Assembly: GCF_003344625.1 (NCBI RefSeq)
Contig: NZ_QPKJ02000001.1
Location: forward strand, 1,486,919 to 1,550,918
Direction: 5' to 3'
Origin: Solirubrobacter deserti
GTDB lineage: Bacteria; Actinomycetota; Thermoleophilia; Solirubrobacterales; Solirubrobacteraceae
DNA length: 64,000 nucleotides
Shown here: positions 24,138 through 33,200 of the stretch, piece by piece
How the letters are laid out: each line of letters opens with the position of its first letter
Position numbering within the stretch: the first letter of the stretch is position 1
Made by a program: the position numbers and the translations under genes
Notes under the pieces: generated by a model
The model's input: the letters and a program-made list of their open reading frames with translations, nothing else
Databases searched by the model: none
What the model was told of the DNA's origin: nothing

Positions 24138-24446
24138 TTAGCCGCGGCGCATGAGTCGGCCCACGGCCGCCATCAGCTCGTCGGCCTTCTCGGCCTGCTG
24201 GTCCGGCTCGACGCCGATGACGCAGTGGCGGGCGTGCTCGTCGAGCAGGCCGAGCGCCACCTTGTCGAGCGCGGCCTGGATCGCGGAGATCTGCGTGAGC
24301 ACGTCGATGCAGTAGCGGTCGTCCTCGACCATGCCCTGGACGCCGCGGACCTGACCCTCGATGCGGCGCAGCCGCTTCTGGAGCTGGTCCTTGGTTGCGC
24401 TGTAGCCGCGAGTGGGCGTTGTCTGCTGGGCGTCGGTGGCGGCCAT
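24138..24446 (-). CDS. csoR: CsoR-family copper-sensing repressor
   Basis: 102 residues of the CsoR/RcnR four-helix family. The Cu(I) ligand set Cys46-His71-Cys75 is intact (RYCIDVL and DEHARHC), as in Mycobacterium tuberculosis CsoR. These proteins repress copper-response genes and release DNA on binding Cu(I). The ATG at 24446 lies 37 bp from a CsoR-like palindrome. The gene is divergent from a short His-containing ORF, copZ and a DUF4396 gene. Confidence 0.9.
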   Translation of the reverse strand: MAATDAQQTTPTRGYSATKDQLQKRLRRIEGQVRGVQGMVEDDRYCIDVLTQISAIQAALDKVALGLLDEHARHCVIGVEPDQQAEKADELMAAVGRLMRRG

Positions 24447-24483
24447 TGCGGAATCTCCGGGAGCTGTCGTGGTACCACCACTA

Positions 24484-24498
24484 TACCCGCTGGGGGTA
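24484..24498. promoter_or_regulatory. CsoR-like operator 1
   Basis: TACCC-GCTGG-GGGTA, a perfect 5-bp inverted repeat with G-tracts like known CsoR sites. It lies between csoR and the divergent 24-residue ORF, so it could control both. Confidence 0.6.
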
Positions 24499-24550
24499 CT
24501 TTTACGGGGCTCACCTAGGCATATCTCCGTCGCGTGACAGGAAGAAGACG

Positions 24551-24625
24551 ATGAGCCAGATCTCCAGCGAATCGCCCGCGAATACGGGCAGCGATACGGG
24601 CGACCACGGCTCCGGCCACGGCTGA
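24551..24625 (+). CDS. 24-residue His-containing peptide ORF in copper locus
   Basis: ATG at 24551 with AGGAAGAAG just upstream. The product ends TGSDTGDHGSGHG, so both His lie in a short Gly/Asp-rich tail that could bind metal. It is bracketed by a CsoR-like operator 53 bp upstream and a 12-bp hairpin 14 bp downstream, as a free-standing transcription unit would be. It could be a metal-binding peptide or a regulatory leader. Confidence 0.45.
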   Translation: MSQISSESPANTGSDTGDHGSGHG

Positions 24626-24638
24626 CCCGGGGCCCAGC

Positions 24639-24669
24639 AACGGCGGCGGGACCCGCTCCCGTCGCCGTT
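24639..24669 (+). terminator. Hairpin after the 24-residue ORF
   Basis: A 12-bp stem (AACGGCGGCGGG paired with CCCGTCGCCGTT, one G-T wobble) with a 7-nt loop. There is no U-tract, which is common in high-GC actinobacteria. It separates the short ORF from the copZ promoter region. Confidence 0.5.
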
Positions 24670-24681
24670 CCCTGGCCGCAG

Positions 24682-24698
24682 ATACCCCCCTGGCGTAT
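24682..24698. promoter_or_regulatory. CsoR-like operator 2
   Basis: ATAC-CCCCCTGGC-GTAT, a palindromic C/G-tract site 71 bp upstream of copZ and similar to the other two boxes of this locus. Confidence 0.5.
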
Positions 24699-24739
24699 TT
24701 GACACCAGCGGGTAGAAGGTGTTACGGTTCGCCGCGCCA

Positions 24740-24756
24740 ATACCCCCTCCCCGTAT
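24740..24756. promoter_or_regulatory. CsoR-like operator 3
   Basis: ATAC-CCCCTCCCC-GTAT, 13 bp before the copZ start codon. Its arms repeat those of operator 2 at a centre-to-centre distance of 58 bp. Confidence 0.5.
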
Positions 24757-24768
24757 TTAGGAACCCAC

Positions 24769-24990
24769 ATGACCGAAACCACCCACGTTGACGAGTCCCG
24801 CGAGTACAGGGTCACCGGTATGACGTGCTCGCACTGCGCCGCGTCGGTCCGTGAAGAAGTCGCCGAGCTCCCGGCCGTGCGCACGGTCGACGTGGACGTC
24901 GCCGCCGGCCGATTGGTGGTGACCGGCACCGATATCGACGACGACGCCATCCGCGCCGCCGTCGCCGACGCCGGGTACGAGGTCGTCTAG
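24769..24990 (+). CDS. copZ: CopZ-type copper chaperone
   Basis: 73 residues with a ferredoxin-like HMA fold. The Cu(I)-binding motif GMTCSHC is intact (Cys20, Cys23), and the fold ends AVADAGYEVV as usual. It binds Cu(I) in the cytosol and passes it to partners. It is 9 bp ahead of the DUF4396 gene, so the two are cotranscribed from the twin CsoR boxes. Confidence 0.9.
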   Translation: MTETTHVDESREYRVTGMTCSHCAASVREEVAELPAVRTVDVDVAAGRLVVTGTDIDDDAIRAAVADAGYEVV

Positions 24991-24999
24991 GCGCGCGTC

Positions 25000-25668
25000 A
25001 TGGAGGCCCACGCGCAGCACGGCCACGCCAGACACGAACATCACGGCGGGCACGAGCACCACGAGCTGCCGACGTCCGGCCGAGCGCTCACCAACACCGC
25101 GATATCCGCGACACTGCACTGCCTGACCGGGTGCGCCATCGGCGAGATCCTGGGCATGGCGATCGGCACAGCGCTGGGCTTCTCGCGGTGGGGCACCGTG
25201 GCGCTCGCCGTTGGCCTCGCGTTCCTGTTCGGCTACGCGCTCACGAGCCTGCCGCTGCTGCGCGCGGGCCTCGCCGTCAGCGCCGTGATCCCGATCGCCC
25301 TCGCTTCGGACACCTTCTCGATCGCGGTGATGGAGATCATCGACAACGGCGTGATGCTGCTCGTGCCTGGTGCCATGGAAGCCGGACTGGGGTCCGTGTT
25401 CTTCTGGGGCGCGCTCGCGTTCGCCCTCTCGGTGGCCTTTGTGGTCGCGCTGCCAGTCAACCGCTGGCTGATCGCCCGCGGCAAAGGCCACGCCGCCGTC
25501 CACCGCACGGGCATTCACGGCGGGCCGAATCCTCGAGTGGTCGGCGTCATCCTCGCAGTGGCGTTCGTGTTCGGCACCACCGTCCTCGCCATCGAGGCGC
25601 TCGACGGTGACGACGGCGGCCACCTCGGCGAGCCGCACGCTTCCCTCATGCTCGGAGCCCAGTGGTGA
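25000..25668 (+). CDS. DUF4396 membrane protein with His-rich N-terminus
   Basis: 222 residues. The N-terminus is His-rich (HAQHGHARHEHHGGHEHHE), followed by the DUF4396 hallmark ATLHCLTGCAIGEILGM with a Cys-x3-Cys pair, and five to six membrane helices. It sits in the place where a CopA ATPase normally follows copZ under CsoR control, so it may move or sequester copper. No biochemical role is established for the family. Confidence 0.8.
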   Translation: MEAHAQHGHARHEHHGGHEHHELPTSGRALTNTAISATLHCLTGCAIGEILGMAIGTALGFSRWGTVALAVGLAFLFGYALTSLPLLRAGLAVSAVIPIALASDTFSIAVMEIIDNGVMLLVPGAMEAGLGSVFFWGALAFALSVAFVVALPVNRWLIARGKGHAAVHRTGIHGGPNPRVVGVILAVAFVFGTTVLAIEALDGDDGGHLGEPHASLMLGAQW

Positions 25669-25733
25669 CTGAGCGTTGGTTCCGTCGCTGGGCTGCTCGC
25701 GCGGGCGCGAGCGGTTGCGGCCGATGCGCCGTG

Positions 25734-25763
25734 GCCGTCTAGCGCCTTAGCGCGCCAGACGGC
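25734..25763. other. Inverted repeat hairpin before the MFS gene
   Basis: GCCGTCT and AGACGGC pair over 7 bp with an inner GCGC/GCGC extension. It lies 66 bp after the DUF4396 stop and 83 bp before the MFS start, so it probably ends the copper transcript. Confidence 0.45.
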
Positions 25764-25845
25764 CGGCCGGGTCCGCACCCGGCGCGTCGCACGCATCCAC
25801 TCACTCCTGCGGGCCGGCCTCCCCACGGCCCAGAAAGGCTTCCTC

Positions 25846-27276
25846 ATGCAGACCGCACATCCGCGGCGCTGGACGGCCCTTGCCGTCATCGCGCTCGCGC
25901 AGTTCATGGTGATCATGGACACCTCGATCATCGGCGTCGCCCTTCCCGAGATCCAGGCCGACCTCGGATTCACACCGGACTCCCTCTCGTGGGTGTTCAA
26001 CGCCTACGTCATCGCCCTCGGCGGCCTGCTCCTGCTCGGCGGCCGCCTCTCCGACCTCCTGGGCGCCAAGCGCATATTCAGCCTCGGCTGGCTCGTCCTC
26101 GCCACGGGGTCCCTCGCCGCCGGACTCGCTGACTCCACCGGGGTCGAGATCACGGCCCGCGCCGTCCAGGGCGCAGGCGCCGCGCTCATCGCGCCGTCAG
26201 CCCTCACCCTCCTGATGATGCTCTTCGGCAACCAACCCAAAGAGCTGATGAAGGCGTTCGCCATCTACGGCGCGGCCGCCCCCGCAGGCGGCACCGCCGG
26301 CGTGTTCCTCGGCGGGGTCATGACCGAGTGGATCTCCTGGCCGTGGGTCTTCTACATCAACATCCCGATCGCCCTCGGCGTCCTCGCCGTCGTGCCCGGC
26401 CTGATGCCCAGCGCTCCCCCGCGCCGCGGCTCGATCGACTTCGCCGGAGCCCTCACCGCCACGGCCGGTCTCGCCCTCACTGTCTTCGGCGTCGTCCGCG
26501 CCCCGGAGCAAGGCTGGAGATCAGCCGCCACGCTCGCGAGCCTCGCCGGCGGCGTGGCGCTCCTCGGCCTCTTCGTCGTCGTTCAGGCCGCCCGGCGAGA
26601 GCCGCTGATGCGGCTCGGCATCTTCCGCGCCCCGAACCTCGGCGCCGCCAATGTCGTCCAGCTGCTGCTCGGCGCCGCGTGGATCCCGATGTGGTTCTTC
26701 CTGAACCTCTACCTGCAGCAGGTCCTGGGGTATGGCGCGTTCGAGAGCGGGGCGGCGCTCCTACCGATGACGGTCACGATCATGGTGCTGATGGTCGCGG
26801 TTGCGCCGAAGGTCACCGCTCGGTACGGCCCCAAGTCGCCGATCGTCGCCGGCTTGCTCCTCCTCGCCGCCGGTATGACCCTCATGGCGCTGGTGCGACC
26901 GAACGGGTCCTTCCTGGTGGACGTGCTCCCGGCCTCTCTGATCGCAGCAACCGGGATGAGCCTCGCGTTCATCCCGTCGCTGGGTACCGCGATCCAGTCG
27001 GCCAAGCCCGAGGAGGGCGGACTCGCCTCGGGCATCGTCAACACGAGCTACCAGGTTGGCTCCGCCCTGGGCCTTGCTGTCATGACGGCGCTTGCCACCA
27101 GCCAGGGCGCCGACCATCTCGGCAACGCCAGCGCCCTGACCGACGGCTACTCAGCCGCCTTCCTCGGCGCAGCCGGCATCGCGCTGATCGGCGCGCTCGC
27201 CGCGATCGCGCTCGTCCGCATTCCCAAGACGACCGCCGCCGAACCGTCCGAAACCCCCGAGGCCATCGCAGCCTGA
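25846..27276 (+). CDS. MFS drug exporter, DHA2 (14-TM, EmrB/QacA-like) family
   Basis: 476 residues with about 14 membrane helices. Family motifs are FMVIMDTSIIGVALPEIQADL in helix 1 (motif D1), GGRLSDLLGAKR (motif A) and the motif-C-like GGTAGVFLGGVMTEWISWPWVFYINIP. It is a proton-driven exporter of hydrophobic drugs or metabolites across the inner membrane. It has its own ribosome site (AGAAAGG), with no local regulator adjacent. Confidence 0.85.
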   Translation: MQTAHPRRWTALAVIALAQFMVIMDTSIIGVALPEIQADLGFTPDSLSWVFNAYVIALGGLLLLGGRLSDLLGAKRIFSLGWLVLATGSLAAGLADSTGVEITARAVQGAGAALIAPSALTLLMMLFGNQPKELMKAFAIYGAAAPAGGTAGVFLGGVMTEWISWPWVFYINIPIALGVLAVVPGLMPSAPPRRGSIDFAGALTATAGLALTVFGVVRAPEQGWRSAATLASLAGGVALLGLFVVVQAARREPLMRLGIFRAPNLGAANVVQLLLGAAWIPMWFFLNLYLQQVLGYGAFESGAALLPMTVTIMVLMVAVAPKVTARYGPKSPIVAGLLLLAAGMTLMALVRPNGSFLVDVLPASLIAATGMSLAFIPSLGTAIQSAKPEEGGLASGIVNTSYQVGSALGLAVMTALATSQGADHLGNASALTDGYSAAFLGAAGIALIGALAAIALVRIPKTTAAEPSETPEAIAA

Positions 27277-27426
27277 TTACCGTGCCCGGCGTCGCCGGGC
27301 ACGGCTGTACCGCGCGGCGACGACCGGCGAGCAGCAAGACACCTCGTTCGGGTCACGTTGTCGGGGCTCGACCCGCGCGGAGCAGCTCAAGCGGCGCTGC
27401 GGCATTGACGCTGTCGCCGGGCTGCT

Positions 27427-28332
27427 TCAGCGCGCTAGCGGGCCTGGAATTCCCGGCCACAAGAATCGGCCTCGCCTTCCAGGTCGCGCCTTACAAGCGC
27501 TCGCGAGGACGTCGAGAAGCCGGCGCATGGCCGGCGAGCGAAGTGATTCGGCGCGCACGGCAACCGAGAGCCGCCGCGCGGCACGATGATCACCCACCGC
27601 ACGCGCCGGCAGGCGCAGCGACGTCGATGTGCATGAGGGCCACACGGCGACGCCGTCACCGCGCGCGACCAGCCCTTCGGCGTGCACGAGCGAGGCCGCC
27701 ATCCGCTGCGACCCGCCGGATTCGGCGAAGCGTCCTCCGCAGTCCGGGTGCGGGGGCGAGACGACGTCCTCGCCGCGAAGTGCCTCGAGCTCGAGCGCGT
27801 GGCCGGTGAGCAGACGATGGCGAGACGGCAAGAGCACGACGTACGGTTCGAGCAGGAGGTCGAGGACTGCCAGACCGTCTGGGCGGTCGTCCGGTCGCCA
27901 CTCGGTGATGACCGCCGCCTCCGCCTGCCCGTCGGCCACCACTTGTAGCTCACGGCACGCTTCGAGCGTCCTGGGCCTGAACGCCTGGGAAAGCTCGGCC
28001 GGCATTCGGTCCAGCAGCCTTGGGACCAGCCAGCCCTCCACGCTGGCGAGCACACCGAGAACGGGCCCAGATTCGCTCGCGGGCCGCTGGAGATCCACGA
28101 GCAGCCGCACGACCTGCCGCGCACGAGCGACCAACGCCTGCCCGTCCCGAAGCAGCACGCTCCCGTGCGGTCCTCGACGGACAAGCGACTGGCCGACCTG
28201 GCGTTCAAGGCGCTGCAGTCGGCGCGTGACCGCCGGCTGCGACGAGTTCAGCGCACGGGCGGCGGCCGCGATCCCACCATGGTCGGCGACGGCGATCAGC
28301 GCTTCGAGATCGCGTGGGTCGAACATCGTCAC
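27427..28332 (-). CDS. LysR-family transcriptional regulator
   Basis: 301 residues. The N-terminal winged helix-turn-helix is typical (LEALIAVADHGGIAAAARAL, SQPAVTRRLQRLE), followed by a periplasmic-binding-like effector domain. GTG at 28332 and ATG at 28326 are both possible starts. It is divergent from an MFS gene 59 bp away, and an inverted repeat with the LysR T-N11-A form lies between them, so it very likely controls that transporter. Confidence 0.85.
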   Translation of the reverse strand: MTMFDPRDLEALIAVADHGGIAAAARALNSSQPAVTRRLQRLERQVGQSLVRRGPHGSVLLRDGQALVARARQVVRLLVDLQRPASESGPVLGVLASVEGWLVPRLLDRMPAELSQAFRPRTLEACRELQVVADGQAEAAVITEWRPDDRPDGLAVLDLLLEPYVVLLPSRHRLLTGHALELEALRGEDVVSPPHPDCGGRFAESGGSQRMAASLVHAEGLVARGDGVAVWPSCTSTSLRLPARAVGDHRAARRLSVAVRAESLRSPAMRRLLDVLASACKARPGRRGRFLWPGIPGPLAR

Positions 28333-28338
28333 GAAGCT

Positions 28339-28370
28339 TATGCCCGATTGGCATACCCGGGTGGGGCATA
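28339..28370. promoter_or_regulatory. LysR-type operator
   Basis: A perfect inverted repeat TATGCC-CGATT-GGCATA at 28339-28355, plus a third GGCATA half-site at 28365-28370, 15 bp on. This is the usual recognition plus activation site layout in a LysR divergent promoter. Confidence 0.6.
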
Positions 28371-28390
28371 CCGCTTCAGCCTCGGTTCCG

Positions 28391-29548
28391 ATGAACGCGA
28401 CGCTGAGGACGGCAGGACAACTCGCCGGCGCACCCGGCCTGCTCGTAGCCGTCGGGATCGCGCGGCTCGGCGTCCCAGCGCTCAGCCTGGCGATGCTCCT
28501 TGCGGCGCGCGACGCGTCGGGCAGCTACGGCGCCGCCGCACTGGTCAGTGCGGCGTTCGCGATCGCAGCGGCGGCCTCGCAGCTGCCGTGGGGACGCCTG
28601 GCCGACCGTCACGGCGCGCGCCCGGTCCTCCAATGCCTCGCGATCGGGCAGGGACTTGCGCTCGTCGCGTTCGCAGCCCTTGCACACCGTGAGGCCGGGG
28701 TGGCCGCCATGGGCATCTCCGCCGCGCTGGCCGGCCTGTGCTTCCCGCCGATGGGGACGGTGAGCCGTGCAGCCTGGCAGCAGACCCCTGACGAGGAGAC
28801 TCGCCGCGCGTTGTTCGCGCTCGACGGCCTGACCACCGAGCTGACCCTGATTCTCGGGCCGCTCCTCGCGAGTGCGCTTGTCGCCGCCGGCGGCGGGCCC
28901 GTCGCCGTCGCAGTTGGCGCAGCGATGGTCGTGATCAGCGTGATGGTCGGCGCGCGGTCCCGGCTGTTGCCGTCGGGAGGCACCCACCCCCTCCCTTCGG
29001 GCCTCGTCGGCTTACCGCCACGGGCGCTGGTCGTCTTGCTTGTGGCCACGGTGGCGATGGCGGCTGCGCTCGGCGCGGCGACGGTCTCCGGAGTCGCGCT
29101 CGCCGACCGAGCCGGGTTCCCGGAGGGCTTGCCGCTGACGCTCATGGCGGCCGGAGGCGTCGTCGGCGTCCTGGCATGGAGCTCGCGCCCGGTGGCGCTC
29201 AGTCGACGTGCACAGCTCATTTGCGGGCTGGTGCTGTACGCCACCGTCGTCGCGGGAATCGGGATCGCACCGACCGCCCTGGCGGTGCTGCTCTTCGTCG
29301 TAGCCGGCGGTTTGATGGCACCGTGCGACGCGCTTCAGGCACAGCTGTGCGGTGAGGCGGCTCCGCCCGTCCGCCTCTCCGAGAGCTTCGCGTGGCTGAA
29401 CTCGGCGAACTGGATCGGCTACGCCGGCGGAACGGCGATCTCCGGTCCGCTGCTGGATCAGGCCGGCATTTCGGCCGGCTACTTGGCCTGCGCGGTAGCC
29501 GCCGTCGCCGCCGCCGCCCTGCTCACGCTGGCACGACCTGACCCGTGA
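28391..29548 (+). CDS. MFS transporter (12-TM) controlled by divergent LysR
   Basis: 385 residues, about 12 membrane helices. The motif-A equivalent WGRLADRHGARPVLQ sits after helix 2. The sequence resembles sugar- or amino-acid-efflux MFS proteins (PWGRLADRHG, FPPMGTVSRAAW) but no substrate can be named. The ATG at 28391 is chosen because upstream frame extensions overlap the LysR gene and operator. Confidence 0.8.
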   Translation: MNATLRTAGQLAGAPGLLVAVGIARLGVPALSLAMLLAARDASGSYGAAALVSAAFAIAAAASQLPWGRLADRHGARPVLQCLAIGQGLALVAFAALAHREAGVAAMGISAALAGLCFPPMGTVSRAAWQQTPDEETRRALFALDGLTTELTLILGPLLASALVAAGGGPVAVAVGAAMVVISVMVGARSRLLPSGGTHPLPSGLVGLPPRALVVLLVATVAMAAALGAATVSGVALADRAGFPEGLPLTLMAAGGVVGVLAWSSRPVALSRRAQLICGLVLYATVVAGIGIAPTALAVLLFVVAGGLMAPCDALQAQLCGEAAPPVRLSESFAWLNSANWIGYAGGTAISGPLLDQAGISAGYLACAVAAVAAAALLTLARPDP

Positions 29549-29578
29549 GCGACCGCCGAGGAAGCTCGTGGCGGCCGC

Positions 29579-29990
29579 TCAACTCCGGGCCTTCACCGCC
29601 GTCACGATGTCCGCGATCGCCCGGCCGGAATCGGCTGCGTCCGGCCTTGTCCTTGACGAGTGAGGCGCGTGTCGAGCCCGCACGGTGCGGTGGGCAGAGG
29701 TGGTCGACAGCCGCGCCAGGTCGTCCTGCTGGGCAGCCCACTCTGCCCGCGAGCCGGTGGCGGCGGTGACGACGCTGCGCGGGCGGTCGCCGAGGGTCGT
29801 CAGCCTGGCGGCGCGGTTCAGCGCGGGCGGCGTTGCCTCGATGTCGCGAACGAGCAGCGCGGCCTGGCTCACCGGCTCGCCGTCACGGGGATCGAGGAAG
29901 AGCCCGCGCGAGGCGAGCGACTGAACGCCATCGACGGCGAGAACGAGGGGCGTCTCGTCGACCGGCCGCGCTTGACGACGCCGAGCGTCG
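29579..29990 (-). pseudogene. Remnant of an alpha/beta hydrolase C-terminus
   Basis: Minus-strand reading gives LTTLGDRPRSVVTAATGS, AEWAAQQDDLARLSTTSAHRTV, then in a shifted frame GSTRASLVKDKA, then back in the first frame DAADSGRAIADIVTAVKA. Together these match the end of a typical alpha/beta hydrolase (the catalytic His would fall at the R of GSTRAS). Two compensating frameshifts and loss of the N-terminal half show it is dead. The upstream limit is approximate. Confidence 0.55.
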
Positions 29991-30056
29991 TCAAGCGAGC
30001 GTCAAGCGCCGAGCCGTTACATCGGCCGCGTTGTCGACGCCTCAGGAGAAACTGAC

Positions 30057-30248
30057 ATGTGGGAAGTCCTCGAGCTGTTCACCGGCTTCGTGATCCTCGC
30101 CGGTGCGCTGTTCCTGCTCGCCGCGCCGGCGGCCGTGCTGATCGCGGGCGCACTGCTGCCGTTGCTGGCCGCCGCGCTCGTGCTCGGGCCGATCGCCGCG
30201 CTCGTCTGGCTCGCGCGTCGCGTCGGTGCGCGCGCACTCGCGCGCTGA
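30057..30248 (+). CDS. Small membrane protein
   Basis: 63 residues, two hydrophobic segments (LFTGFVILAGALFLLAAPAAV and LLPLLAAALVLGPIAALVWLA) and a basic C-terminus. The ATG follows CAGGAGAAACTGAC, a good ribosome site. It precedes the SARP-type regulator by 32 bp; function is unknown. Confidence 0.5.
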   Translation: MWEVLELFTGFVILAGALFLLAAPAAVLIAGALLPLLAAALVLGPIAALVWLARRVGARALAR

Positions 30249-30280
30249 CCGGGCGGGGGCGCGTCCGATAGCGTCGCGCC

Positions 30281-33200
30281 ATGCCGCGAGTGGTCAGCCG
30301 GCCACGGATCACGCACCGCCTCGCCGCGGCGCTCGACGACGGCCATGCGCTGCTCGTCGCTCCTGCCGGGTACGGCAAGACGACCGCGGCGCTGGAGGCG
30401 GTCGCCGGAAGGTCCCCGGTCGCCTGGCATCCGTGCCGGCGGGGGCACGGCGACCCGTTCCGCCTGCTCGCCGGTCTCGCCGCCGCCGTCGAGCGCGCGC
30501 AGCCCGGGCTGGCCGGCGGTGTGCTCGACGCGCTCGCCGATCCTGGCGACCCCCTCGCGTTGGGCGGGTTGCTCGCGCGCGACCTCGACCGGCTGCTCGT
30601 CGACGACCTTGTCTTGGTCGTCGACGATGCCGAGCACCTGAAGGCCTCAGACGACGCCGTAGGGCTGCTCGACGTGCTGCTCGAAACGCAGCGGCTCCGC
30701 ATGCTGCTCTGCACCCGGGTCGAGCTGCCGCTGCGCTCCCGGGCGGCGCTGCAGATGACGCGCGTGACCGCTGACGAGCTCGTCTTCAGCGGAGAGGACA
30801 CGGCGGCGCTGCTCGAGGACCGGCTCGGGCGCGAGGCGAGCGACGAGGAAGTGCAGAGTGTGCTCGACCGGACCCTCGGCTGGCCGCTCGGCATCGCGCT
30901 CGGGTCCGGGCTGGCCGAGGACCATGACCCGGAGGTTCTGGCCGCACGGTTGCTCGATCGCGTGGACGAGGCGGCGCGCGCGGCGTTGCTCGACTCGTGC
31001 GTCGTGGACGAGGTGACGCTGGGCGTCGCGCGGGCCCTCGGGGTCGATGTGGCGGCGGGCCACTCTGCCGGCCTGGTCGCGCGGCCCGGGCTTGCCGACG
31101 GTTCCGTGGCGTGGCATCCGCTCGTGCGTGAGGCGCTGCGCGCCGTGTGGCGGCGCACGGTGCACGAGCCACGGCAACGCTCGGTGCTGGGCCGGGCGGG
31201 CCGCGCGCTCGTGGCCGACGGCCAGACACTCGCGGGCGCGGAGGCACTGATGGCGGGCGGCGACCACGCTGCCGCGCTCGACGCGTTGCTCGAAGACGCG
31301 GACCGGCTGCTCCGTCGGACCCCGGCCACGGTCGCGGCGTTGCTCGACGCGCTGCCGGCATCGGTGGACGAGCCGGCTGCGCTGGTGCTCCGTGGGTGGC
31401 TCGACAGCGTCCGCGGCCACGCTGCGGCCGCGGTGGGACCGTTGCAGGAGGGACTGCGACGGCTCGAGGACGAAGGGAGAGCCCACGACGGCGCGGGCGC
31501 GCGCCTGGCGCTGTGCGAGAGCCTGTACTTCCTCGGGCGGCTGGACGAGGCGATCGTCGAGGCGGGGCGCCTCGCGGACGATCCGGGCGCACCGGTTCCG
31601 CACGCCTGGATCGCCGCTGCCTGGCGCGCGTTGTACGAGGCCGCGGCGGGCCGGCCCGAGCAGGCGCGCCTGCGGATCGGCGAGGTGCTCGCGCGCGACC
31701 GTACCGGCGCCGCGGCCGGGCTGATCGCGTCCGCGGGGGCGTTCATCGCGGCACCGGTCGGCCGCCACGAAGTCGCCATCGCCGAGCTCGACGCGGCCTA
31801 CGCGCGCATGATCGGCCGCGAGCGCGCGGCGGGCCGCCCCGAGTATCTGAGCTCGCTCGCCGCGTTCCTGCTCGCGGACATCGGTGAGCGCGAGGAAGCC
31901 GTGCGGCGGGCTGACCGCATGGTCAGCGACCGCGAGCCGGACGGCCTGCCACCGTTCGTCGCCGCGCTCGCTTATGGGTTGCAGGCGTGGACGCGGGCGC
32001 TGGCGGGTGACTTCGCGGGAGCCGACGTGGCGTTCGTCGCCGCCGAGGCGGCGGGCCCACCGGACGGCTGGCCGTTCGGCTTCGGGCTGGCCTCGCGAGC
32101 GATCGTCGCCGCAGCACGCGGCGAGCCGGCGGTCGCCGCGGCGGAGCGCGCGCTGCGCGTGGGAGCGACCATGCCCGACGCCCACTACGCGATGCTCGCG
32201 GTCGAGCTCGCCTCATGCCTGCTGGTCGCGCGTGACCCGGGCGCGGCCCTGGCGATCCTCGACACGCTCCTGACGCGGCTGCCGGAGACGTCGACCTATC
32301 CCCGGGCCCGTGCGCTGGCGCTGCGCGCCGCCGCCCGCGCCGCCCACGGCGAGCCGTGGATGGACGACGCGCGCGCCGCGTTTGCGCTCATCGATCGCCC
32401 GAATCTCACACGTCTGCTCGCCGCCGACTGGCGTCACCTGCGACCGCTCGCCTGGTCCGCGCTGGACCTCGACGACCGGCGCGACGGCGCGCTGGCGGGC
32501 GACGGGACCCGCGCGGCGGTGCTCGCCGCCGTGCCGGCCGAGGATCTACCCGACTTCGCGGCGCACCCGGCCGCGGCGACGCGTGCGGCCGTCGCGCCCC
32601 CGCTGGCCCGGACCGGGCACCCCGCCGTCGGCGAGACCCTCGCCGCGCTCGCGGACGACCGCGACGAGACCGTGCGGCGCGCCGCGCAGGCCGCCCTCGA
32701 AGACCTGCACGCGCGGCCGCTCCCCCTGCGCTTCCGGCTGCTCGGCGGCTTTGCGGTCGCGCGCGGCGGCTGGCCGGTCGACGACCGCGCCTGGACGCGC
32801 CCGACGGCGGCGCGGCTCGTGCGGTACCTGCTCGTCGCCGGAGGCCCGGTCGACGAGGACCGCGTCGCGCACGACCTCTGGCCAGACCACGACGGCGAAG
32901 CCGCGCGAGGCGCGCTGCGCATGGCGGTGTCCCGAGCCCGGCAGGTACTCGACGCCCACCGCGCCGGGCCATCACTGCTCAACTACCGCGATCGCACCTA
33001 TCGCCTTGAGCTCACCTGCGCCGACGAGGTGGACGCGTGGCGTTACCGCACCGAGGCCGAACAGGCCCTCGACGCCTCCGGCCCCCAGCGGCGCCTGCTG
33101 CTCATCCGTGCGGACGAGCTCTACACCGGCGAGCCGCTGCCCGAGGAGCGCTACGCCGACTGGGCCGAGCCCTGGCGCGAGGAGCTCATCTCCCTGCGCC

